Positions 6,918-11,635 of a stretch of DNA of 11,635 nt are shown here, in pieces. Origin of the DNA: Candidatus Roizmanbacteria bacterium (lineage in GTDB: Bacteria; Patescibacteriota; Microgenomatia; UBA1406; GWC2-37-13). Location: contig JAPLYQ010000034.1 of NCBI GenBank assembly GCA_026395475.1, forward strand, positions 1 through 11,635. Reading direction: 5' to 3'. Positions within the stretch are counted from its first letter, which is position 1. The number at the start of each line of letters is the position of its first letter. Position numbers and translations under genes: made by a program. The notes under the pieces are model-generated. The model saw nothing but the letters and a program-made list of their open reading frames with translations, had not been told where the DNA came from and ran no database searches.

Positions 6918-8972
6918 TTAATTTCCTAACTCTTTAATTTTTTCTCTCAACATTATCGCTGCTTCAAAATTCATATCTTCTGCTGCACGTTTCATTTCTT
7001 TTTGTAGTCGCTTCACTGTTTTTTTCTTATCAAATGGTGTCAGTCCATCTTTCTTAATACTTTGAATATATTCTTGATATCTCCCTTTAATTGGTTCATT
7101 CAACATTTCCAAATCCTGCTCTTTTTCGATGATACGTTCACGGATAGGTTTATATATCGTTGTTGGCGTTATATTGTGTTTTGTATTATATGCCACTTGA
7201 TACTCTCTTCTTCGTCGTATTTCCTCAATTGCCTCTCTCATTGAGTTTGTTTCTGTATCTGCATACATTAAGACCTCGCCCCCAACATTTCGTGCAGCTC
7301 TTCCCATGGTTTGAATAAGGGCAGTCTTAGATCGAAGAAATCCTTCTTTGTCAGCATCTAAAATCGCAACCAAACTAACCTCAGGTAAATCGATTCCTTC
7401 ACGGAGAAGATTCACTCCAATTAATACGTCATATTCATGTTTTCGTAAACTATCTAAAATATCAGATCTTTCCAAAGTCTCAATATCTGAGTGAAGGTAG
7501 GTAGCTTTTATTCCTTTATCTTTCAGATAGGAGGTCAAATCTTCTGCAATTCGCTTTGTCAATGTTGTGACAAGAATTTTTCCTTTTGAATCTTTCTTAA
7601 CTCGTTTTTCAATTTCAATAACTAAGTCTTCAACTTCATTTTTTGAAGGCCTTACCATAATTTCTGGGTCAACAATTCCCGTTGGTCTTACCAATTGCTG
7701 AACAATACCCGCATGATCTGTTGAAATATTTTTATCGTCTCCTTTAAGTGCCTCCTGTTTTGATAATTCAATTTCCCATTCATTAGGTGTTGCGGAAGTG
7801 TAAATAATATGAGGAGGAATTTTATAAAACTCCTCAAATTTCATAGGTCTATTGTCATACGATGCCTTCAGTCTAAATCCAAAGTCTATAAGCATCTTTT
7901 TTCGTGCAAAGTCTCCGTTAAACATTCCTCGAATTTGTGAAACCGACATATGAGATTCATCAATGACAACTAAAAATTTATCACCATATGCCTGACGAAA
8001 ATAGTGAAGAAGTGAATATGGTGGATCGCCTTCTTTTCGCCCATCAAAATATCGAGAATAATTTTCAATGCCATTTACGTATCCTATTTCCTTAATCATT
8101 TCCAAGTCATGAGTTACACGTTGTTTAAGTCGTTGTGCCTCTACAATATGCCCAGCTTTTTTATGCATTTCAACCTCAAACTCCATATCTTTTCGAATTT
8201 GCTTCTCTGCTTCGACAATTGTTTTTGGATCCGCCATGAAATGTTTAGCTGGAAAAATGACGAGAGACTCTTGGCTCATTGATTGCTTTCCGGTAAGGGG
8301 ATCAAATTGGACAATTGAGGTCACAAGATCACTTTCGTATGAAACTCTATATCCAATGTCTTCGTATGCCGGATAAATGTCTATGCTTGATCCACGTTGA
8401 CGGAACGTTCCTCTTTTGAAGTCAAATTCACTTCTATCATATTGAAGTTGGGCCAAACGAAATTGGACATCATGAAGGTTAAATGGTCCACTCACTTTTA
8501 AGTCCAAAATATATTTTCCGTAGTCAAGTGGAGAACCAATGTTATAAATACAAGAGACTGAAGAAACCACGATTACATCTTTTCGAGTAAGAATGTTGGT
8601 TGTGGATTGTAAACGGAGTTTATCTATTTGCTCATTAATTTGAGCCTCTTTTTCAATATAGGTATCACTTGCTGGAAGGTATGCCTCAGGCTGATAAAAA
8701 TCATAGTAGGACACAAAGTATGAAACGCCATTTGTGGGGAAGAACTCTCTCATTTCTTGATAGATCTGCCCAGCGAGTGTTTTATTGTGAGAGATAATAA
8801 GTGTTGGTAGTTGGAGTTTTTGTATGACATTGGCTACAGTGAATGTCTTTCCTGAGCCTGTCACACCAAGCAGAACCTGGTTTTTCTTTCCAGACTCAAT
8901 GCCAGCTACCAGTTCATCAATTGCTTCTGGTTGATCTCCTGTAGGCAAAAATGGTGATTTTAGTATGAACAT
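6918..8972 (-). CDS. uvrB: Excinuclease ABC subunit B
   Basis: UvrB is the damage-verifying helicase-like subunit that receives DNA from UvrA and recruits UvrC. I use the ATG at 8972 (684 residues, MFILKSPFLPTGDQPEAI...), because UvrB proteins normally begin a few residues before the PTGDQP motif. The alternative TTG at 8996 would sit only 2 nt from the proposed -10. Motifs in the 684-residue numbering are: Walker A GVTGSGKT (36-43), the aromatic beta-hairpin YYDFYQPEAYLP (from 89), DESH Walker B (338-341), helicase motif VI QTMGRAARN (554-562), and the C-terminal UVR motif (about 650-684) that contacts UvrC. It heads the repair block and is probably transcribed from the promoter at 8999-9028. 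Confidence 0.97.
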   Translation of the reverse strand: MFILKSPFLPTGDQPEAIDELVAGIESGKKNQVLLGVTGSGKTFTVANVIQKLQLPTLIISHNKTLAGQIYQEMREFFPTNGVSYFVSYYDFYQPEAYLPASDTYIEKEAQINEQIDKLRLQSTTNILTRKDVIVVSSVSCIYNIGSPLDYGKYILDLKVSGPFNLHDVQFRLAQLQYDRSEFDFKRGTFRQRGSSIDIYPAYEDIGYRVSYESDLVTSIVQFDPLTGKQSMSQESLVIFPAKHFMADPKTIVEAEKQIRKDMEFEVEMHKKAGHIVEAQRLKQRVTHDLEMIKEIGYVNGIENYSRYFDGRKEGDPPYSLLHYFRQAYGDKFLVVIDESHMSVSQIRGMFNGDFARKKMLIDFGFRLKASYDNRPMKFEEFYKIPPHIIYTSATPNEWEIELSKQEALKGDDKNISTDHAGIVQQLVRPTGIVDPEIMVRPSKNEVEDLVIEIEKRVKKDSKGKILVTTLTKRIAEDLTSYLKDKGIKATYLHSDIETLERSDILDSLRKHEYDVLIGVNLLREGIDLPEVSLVAILDADKEGFLRSKTALIQTMGRAARNVGGEVLMYADTETNSMREAIEEIRRRREYQVAYNTKHNITPTTIYKPIRERIIEKEQDLEMLNEPIKGRYQEYIQSIKKDGLTPFDKKKTVKRLQKEMKRAAEDMNFEAAIMLREKIKELGN

Positions 8973-8985
8973 AAAATAGGAAAAT

Positions 8986-8997
8986 ATTGGAACCAAT
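8986..8997. promoter_or_regulatory. Candidate operator palindrome at the uvrB transcription start
   Basis: ATTGG-AA-CCAAT is a perfect 5-bp inverted repeat with a 2-nt centre, placed where transcription from the proposed uvrB promoter should begin. It does not resemble the LexA boxes I know (CTGT-N8-ACAG, or GAAC-N4-GTTC). A repressor site is an inference; a 12-nt palindrome in AT-rich DNA can arise by chance. Confidence 0.25.
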
Positions 8998-8998
8998 C

Positions 8999-9028
8999 AT
9001 TTTACCATAAAAACTGATACACAGTCAA
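8999..9028 (-). promoter_or_regulatory. Sigma70-like promoter of the uvrB block
   Basis: The minus strand has TTGACT (-35, 9023-9028), an 18-nt spacer and TAAAAT (-10, 8999-9004) preceded by TGG, giving an extended -10. The expected start is near 8992, about 20 nt upstream of the chosen uvrB ATG. This is the best promoter match in the window and supports the ATG at 8972. The -35 overlaps the left arm of the inverted repeat at 9027-9100. Confidence 0.55.
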
Positions 9029-9100
9029 TGCGAGTTGAGACTACTCGTAAAGCAGGTGGCACGATTGAAGAGATCCCAAAATAATAATAAACTTCGCATT
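9027..9100. repeat. Bistable inverted-repeat segment upstream of uvrB
   Basis: The perfect 7-bp arms AATGCGA (9027-9033) and TCGCATT (9094-9100) enclose 60 nt. A local hairpin, CGAGT (9031-9035) with ACTCG (9043-9047), uses part of the same left arm, so the two pairings exclude each other. The interior carries AGGTGGCACGA (9054-9064), repeated at 10825-10835, and GAGTTGAG (9032-9039), also found in the loops of the two large elements at 9112 and 9991. It lies in the 359-nt divergent gap between uvrB and dedA; no protein gene is supported there. Confidence 0.35.
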
Positions 9101-9111
9101 TTAAAAATATA

Positions 9112-9231
9112 TTTAGTAATTCGAAGCAATATGCCAGGCATGTTGACCTTTTTGCGGCTGAGAGTTGAGAGTGAGGAATGGAAAAACGATGCAAAACGGC
9201 GCAACTGCCGGCATATGCAAGAATTACTAAA
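9112..9231 (+). ncRNA. Structured RNA-like element, copy 1 (unrecognised family)
   Basis: This 120-nt segment folds into a bulged rod: TTTAGTAATTC/GAATTACTAAA (9112-9122/9221-9231), GCA-A-TATGCC/GGCATATGC (9126-9135/9210-9218, one bulged A), GGCA/TGCC (9137-9140/9206-9209), GTTG/CAAC (9142-9145/9202-9205), CC/GG (9147-9148/9198-9199) and TTTTGC/GCAAAA (9150-9155/9191-9196), capped by about 35 nt. It aligns with 9991-10096, where seven pairs are changed compensatorily and both single-base bulges are retained. The cap contains GAGTTGAGAGTGAGG (9162-9176), conserved in copy 2 with one change. It is visibly richer in GC than its surroundings. The strand is a guess, because a rod folds on either strand. 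Neither a promoter nor a terminator was identified for it. Confidence 0.6.
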
Positions 9232-9315
9232 AATCAAATTACATCGTGCGATTTCATCGGAAGCACAAGAACAGAAAATACGGAGCATATTTCCATATTA
9301 AATTCTCAATTATTA
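9232..9315. other. Remaining intergenic DNA before the dedA promoter; nothing recognised
   Basis: Between copy 1 of the structured element and the dedA promoter I see only weak short inverted repeats (such as GTGC/GCAC around 9246 and 9273). Open frames through this stretch start on TTG, run through the structured element and match no family I know. Confidence 0.4.
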
Positions 9316-9324
9316 TGGCATAAT
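9316..9324 (+). promoter_or_regulatory. Possible extended -10 promoter of dedA (leaderless)
   Basis: TGG-CATAAT ends 7 nt before the ATG at 9332, so transcription would start at the initiation codon. No good -35 is visible. The stretch TGGCATAATTACAGCTATG is close to the holin-like gene's TGGTACAATTACATCATG, which supports a shared promoter style. Confidence 0.4.
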
Positions 9325-9331
9325 TACAGCT

Positions 9332-9976
9332 ATGGAAATCATAAAAATCTTAGTTGACTTCATCTTACACATTGATGTACATTTAACCCAGATCACAGCT
9401 ACATATGGAGTGTTAACTTATGCAATTCTATTCGGTATTATCTTTATGGAAACGGGATTAGTTTTTACTCCCTTCCTACCAGGAGACTCACTTCTGTTTG
9501 CTGCAGGCGCTATAGCAGCACTTGGAAGCCTTAATATTTTTGTTCTCGTTGGGCTCCTTTTTCTTGCTGCACTAACAGGAGATACCACAAATTATTTTAT
9601 TGGACATTTTTTTGGAAAGAAAATTGTAGCTCACCCTATTATTCCTATCAATGAAGAACATATTGAAAAAACAAAGGCATTTTTCAAAAAATATGGAAAA
9701 AAGACTATCATAATGGCTCGCTTTGTTCCATTTGTACGAACATTCACTCCATTTGTAGCAGGCGTAGGTCGCATGGGATATAGACAATTTATTTCTTATA
9801 GTGTTGTTGCTGCGGCATTATGGGTTTCCTTGGCAACGTTTGCAGGATATTTCTTTGGCAATATTCAAATTGTCAGAAAAAACTTTTCACTTGTTATCCT
9901 CCTTGTTATTCTCATATCTCTTGTTCCTATTCTATTTGAGGTTGTTTCGAAAAAATTGAAGAAAAGTAAGAGTTAA
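9332..9976 (+). CDS. DedA/VTT-domain membrane protein
   Basis: DedA (SNARE-associated/VTT, PF09335) proteins are polytopic membrane proteins; some family members flip undecaprenyl phosphate or phosphatidylethanolamine. The 214-residue protein has the family signatures: FMETGLVFTPFLPGDSLL (38-55, with Glu40 and Asp52), GDTTNYFIG (83-91), and RFVPFVRTFTPFVAGVGRM (130-148, with Arg130 and Arg136). These lie in the two re-entrant regions flanked by membrane helices, with a last helix at about 185-205 and a lysine-rich tail. Length is normal. It is transcribed divergently from uvrB and probably has its own leaderless promoter. rsmI follows after 131 nt that contain the second structured element. 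The substrate cannot be told from sequence. Confidence 0.9.
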   Translation: MEIIKILVDFILHIDVHLTQITATYGVLTYAILFGIIFMETGLVFTPFLPGDSLLFAAGAIAALGSLNIFVLVGLLFLAALTGDTTNYFIGHFFGKKIVAHPIIPINEEHIEKTKAFFKKYGKKTIIMARFVPFVRTFTPFVAGVGRMGYRQFISYSVVAAALWVSLATFAGYFFGNIQIVRKNFSLVILLVILISLVPILFEVVSKKLKKSKS

Positions 9977-9990
9977 TATTTGGTTTTATT

Positions 9991-10096
9991 AACCTGAGCA
10001 GTATGTCGAACACGCGGACCTTTGCACGGTTATGAGTTGAGGGTGAGGTGGAAGTTCAAGAGTGCAATGGCGCCGCTGTAGACATATGCGAAGGTT
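9991..10096 (+). ncRNA. Structured RNA-like element, copy 2 (unrecognised family)
   Basis: This copy has the same architecture as 9112-9231: AACCT/AGGTT (9991-9995/10092-10096), GCA-G-TATGTC/GACATATGC (9998-10007/10081-10089, one bulged G), ACA/TGT (10010-10012/10077-10079), GCGG/CCGC (10014-10017/10073-10076, bulged C10013), CC/GG (10019-10020/10069-10070) and TTGCAC/GTGCAA (10022-10027/10062-10067). Its cap carries GAGTTGAGGGTGAGG (10034-10048). A one-base length difference in the cap and an in-frame stop make a shared protein reading unlikely. The right arm ends 11 nt before the rsmI ATG and includes its only AAGG-like ribosome-binding sequence, so it may act as an rsmI leader as well as, or instead of, an independent RNA. 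Confidence 0.6.
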
Positions 10097-10107
10097 TCAC
10101 ATAATTT

Positions 10108-10797
10108 ATGCTTTACATTGTTGGGACACCTATTGGAAACCTTGAAGATTTATCACTTAGACAAGCAAAGACTATCCTTACGGCCGATATTATTCTTGCC
10201 GAAGACACGCGAAGTGCAGAAACTCTTATTTCTGCAGCAGAAAGATTATTTTCCATGACAAGAAAGAGCGATCTTATTGTTGTATCTTATTACAAGGACC
10301 GAGAATTTGAAAAACTTCCTTATATTCTTTCCCTACTTGCAGAAGATAAAAATGTTGCACTTATCTCAGAAGCCGGTATGCCGCTTATCTCAGACCCCGG
10401 AGGACTTCTTGCAAATCATTGTAGAAAACATGGTATTCCATTTACCGTTATTCCCGGACCAACAAGTGTTACTACAGCTCTCGCTCTTGCTGGCAACTCC
10501 TCACATACATGGACCTATTTGGGATTTCTACCAAAAAAACCAAATGATATAAAGCGCCTTGTTGAAAAACTTAAACTTGTTCCCATATTTGAAAAGAAAG
10601 ATCACGTATTTGTTGCGTTTGAATCCCCAGATCGATTTAACGACACCATGAAACTATTTGTAGAAGTAATACCCACATCAACTATCTCAGTCTGTAGAGA
10701 ACTCACAAAAAAGTTTGAAGAAGTATTAGTAGGAACTCCTAGCGAATTAGCAGAAAAACAAATACGAGGCGAAATTGTGCTGGTAATCTCTCTATAA
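10108..10797 (+). CDS. rsmI: 16S rRNA (cytidine-1402-2'-O)-methyltransferase RsmI, short form
   Basis: RsmI methylates the 2'-OH of C1402 in the 16S rRNA decoding centre using S-adenosylmethionine. The 229 residues contain the tetrapyrrole-methylase-type fold with its hallmarks: YIVGTPIGNLEDL (3-15), AEDTR (31-35), ISEAGMPLISDPG (86-98), PGPTSVTTALALAG (116-129), GFLPKKP (139-145) and RELTKKFEE (197-205). It ends at EIVLVISL, the end of the catalytic domain; the C-terminal extension of about 50 residues seen in the E. coli protein is absent. One departure from common form is SEAGMP in place of SDAGTP, a mild change in the cofactor pocket region. The ATG lies 11 nt after a structured element whose right arm contains AAGG. 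Confidence 0.93.
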   Translation: MLYIVGTPIGNLEDLSLRQAKTILTADIILAEDTRSAETLISAAERLFSMTRKSDLIVVSYYKDREFEKLPYILSLLAEDKNVALISEAGMPLISDPGGLLANHCRKHGIPFTVIPGPTSVTTALALAGNSSHTWTYLGFLPKKPNDIKRLVEKLKLVPIFEKKDHVFVAFESPDRFNDTMKLFVEVIPTSTISVCRELTKKFEEVLVGTPSELAEKQIRGEIVLVISL

Positions 10798-10817
10798 GTT
10801 TTACTGCTTTTAATGGG

Positions 10818-10938
10818 TAATGTTAGGTGGCACGAGTAAAGGGCACCCGGCAGCGCGCACAAAACTTCATGCCAGCAGGCATCTTGAAGGTTTTGGAGCA
10901 CTGACGGGGGAAATTACGAGTGACAGAATCTAACATTA
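10818..10938. ncRNA. Long rod-shaped inverted repeat / possible structured RNA upstream of the Ig-like gene
   Basis: Nested arms run inward: TAATGTTAG/CTAACATTA (10818-10826/10930-10938, perfect 9 bp), CCCGGCAGCGC/GCACTGACGGG (10846-10856/10898-10908, 9 of 11 paired), AAAACTTC/GAAGGTTTT (10861-10868/10886-10894, one bulge) and ATGCC/GGCAT with loop AGCA (10869-10882). The interior is much richer in GC than flanking genes. It ends just before the -35 of the Ig-like gene, so it would lie outside that mRNA. In the left part, 10825-10848 matches 9054-9077 at 19 of 24 positions. It does not share the cap sequence of the elements at 9112 and 9991. The strand is unknown. Confidence 0.4.
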
Positions 10939-10947
10939 ATTTAAAAC

Positions 10948-10976
10948 TTGACTTCTTACTGAAGATAACTCATACT
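10948..10976 (+). promoter_or_regulatory. Sigma70-like promoter of the Ig-like gene (leaderless)
   Basis: TTGACT (10948-10953), a 17-nt spacer and CATACT (10971-10976) are followed by 6 nt and then the ATG at 10983. The spacing predicts a transcript starting at the initiation codon. This supports the ATG at 10983 over the GTG at 10920, which lies inside the upstream inverted repeat. Confidence 0.45.
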
Positions 10977-10982
10977 AATCTT

Positions 10983-11447
10983 ATGCGCTTTATATTTGCT
11001 TTACTATTAACACTTTCTCTTGTTATAACTCCCTCAGTATTTGCCGATGATCTAATCCTTACTAACATTGGTGGCTTGGCAACACAAGGAAAGAAGTTTA
11101 ATCAATGGTGGTATGAACCACAAAGAGTTGTGTTAAAGGGTGTGGGAAGTAAAGCGGCAAATATTGATATCACAATAGATGGTAAATTTAATACTATCCA
11201 CTCAAGCACAACCGATGGAACTTGGAGCTATGACCTTGGCAATCTTTCTGTTGCTGATCATAGTATTATTCTTGGATCTGGAACTGAGTCGTACTCGTTT
11301 GTGCTTACTATTGGTTCCACAGCTCCAGCAGATATGAATACCACTAAGGGTGGTCTTCCAACGGCAGGAGGACTGCTTCCGCTTATAGGATTGGCCAGTC
11401 TCGCAGGAGTTCTTATCTATGTAGGATTTAGGAAGTCTGAGTCTTAA
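10983..11447 (+). CDS. Secreted Ig-like protein with LPTAG-type surface anchor
   Basis: I use the ATG at 10983 (154 residues), because it directly begins a signal peptide (MRFIFALLLTLSLVITPSVFA, likely cut after Ala21), whereas the longer reading from GTG 10920 adds 21 residues inside an inverted repeat. Residues about 22-112 form one beta-rich, Ig-like domain; the TTDGTWSYDLGNLSVADHSI stretch (76-95) is typical of bacterial Ig-like repeats. The C-terminus has the three-part sorting-signal order: LPTAG (125-129), a hydrophobic stretch (130-148) and a basic tail, FRKSES. LPTAG departs from LPXTG at the fourth position, so sortase attachment is plausible but unproven; a simple membrane anchor would give a similar location. 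No enzymatic motif is seen, and the role is unknown. Its end overlaps the convergent gene by 20 nt. Confidence 0.7.
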   Translation: MRFIFALLLTLSLVITPSVFADDLILTNIGGLATQGKKFNQWWYEPQRVVLKGVGSKAANIDITIDGKFNTIHSSTTDGTWSYDLGNLSVADHSIILGSGTESYSFVLTIGSTAPADMNTTKGGLPTAGGLLPLIGLASLAGVLIYVGFRKSES

Positions 11448-11635
11448 CGAGACGTTTAAGCCATTTTTCGTCAATTGCTTTTTTTAAGTCAACTCCTTCA
11501 GATTGAGCTAGAAGCAGTACATGACACAACACATCTGCAACTTCATTTTCAAAATCACTTTTCAATTCTGTTTTTGTTCTATTTTTATGTCTACCTTGCC
11601 CGTTCATGGAAAGATATGCTTGGGTTAGCTCACCC
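11428..11635 (-). CDS. MazG-like nucleotide pyrophosphohydrolase (partial, C-terminal part)
   Basis: The minus strand is open from the window edge to a TAA at 11428-11430, encoding at least 68 residues. The visible part starts GELTQAYLS, which fits the first metal-binding helix (EVGEL-type) of the all-alpha NTP pyrophosphohydrolases. It continues to ENEVADVLCHVLLLAQSEGV, the second E-x-x-D helix, and ends with DLKKAIDEKWLKR and a short tail. Family members hydrolyse (d)NTPs to (d)NMP and pyrophosphate, either in nucleotide-pool cleaning or as small MazG-like housekeeping enzymes. The N-terminus is outside the window, so the length and subfamily (MazG, MazG-like or dUTPase-like) cannot be settled. 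It converges on the Ig-like gene, overlapping its last 20 nt. Confidence 0.75.
   Translation of the reverse strand, partial: GELTQAYLSMNGQGRHKNRTKTELKSDFENEVADVLCHVLLLAQSEGVDLKKAIDEKWLKRLVKTQTS

Noticed and set aside
8973..8996. TTG start giving a 692-residue UvrB
   Set aside because: It adds residues before the normal UvrB N-terminus and lies 2 nt from the predicted -10, so it would not be on the mRNA.
9054..9077. Resemblance of AGGTGGCACGA to the T-box sequence AGGGTGGNACCGCG
   Set aside because: There is no stem I or specifier loop, the antiterminator pairing is only a few base pairs and is not preserved at 10825-10848, and no aminoacyl-tRNA synthetase or amino-acid gene lies downstream.
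8997..9288. Two minus-strand open frames of 65 and 87 residues upstream of uvrB
   Set aside because: Both cover the uvrB promoter and the inverted repeats, resemble no family I know, and look like antisense readings of the structured DNA.
9035..9301. An 88-residue plus-strand open frame rich in Lys and Arg between uvrB and dedA
   Set aside because: It starts on TTG and runs through the structured element at 9112-9231. The second copy of that element has an in-frame TGA and a one-base length difference, so the reading is not conserved, whereas the base pairing is.
9972..9993. GTTAAT/ATTAAC hairpin after dedA as a terminator
   Set aside because: The stem is pure AT apart from its closing pair, there is no T-run, and it overlaps the left arm of the structured element.
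10827..10938. A 37-codon minus-strand frame with a CxxC pair (FCARC)
   Set aside because: It coincides with the long inverted repeat, has GC-rich codons unlike all neighbouring genes, no start signal, and only three cysteines. The RNA/DNA structure explains the composition better.

Overview
The window reads as a compact, AT-rich bacterial chromosome segment. Short SecG, a UvrC and an RsmI that both lack their usual C-terminal domains, almost no recognisable Shine-Dalgarno sites, and sortase-like surface proteins together suggest a Patescibacteria/CPR lineage, perhaps Microgenomates. This placement is inferred from protein character, not from a marker gene. The standard code fits: one gene ends in TGA, others in TAA or TAG, and the long ORFs are uninterrupted.

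Layout. Positions 103-8972 form one minus-strand block, read in the order uvrB, uvrA, a secreted transglutaminase-like membrane protein, uvrC, a four-helix membrane protein of the phage-holin-4_2/YvlD type, and secG. The three nucleotide-excision-repair subunits are therefore together. uvrB and uvrA are 7 nt apart, and the transglutaminase-like gene overlaps uvrC by 11 nt. A sigma70-like promoter sits before uvrB, and a second promoter may serve the holin-like gene and secG. From 9332 the plus strand carries a DedA-family membrane protein, a short rsmI, and a secreted Ig-like protein with an LPTAG surface-anchor tail. The right edge holds the C-terminal part of a minus-strand MazG-like pyrophosphohydrolase, which converges on and overlaps the Ig-like gene.

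The most unusual content lies between the genes. Two copies of a structured element of about 106-120 nt (9112-9231 and 9991-10096) share the same bulged rod architecture. Seven base pairs have changed on both sides between the copies, and a 15-nt purine-rich terminal segment is almost invariant. This looks like a repeated non-coding RNA family that I do not recognise. Other gaps hold further closed inverted-repeat structures: a three-way-junction-like element after uvrC (752-815), a rod between uvrA and the transglutaminase-like gene (3949-4014), a bistable element upstream of uvrB (9027-9100), and a long rod upstream of the Ig-like gene (10818-10938).

Three genes (holin-like, dedA, Ig-like) have a -10-like hexamer 6-7 nt before the ATG, which predicts leaderless transcripts.
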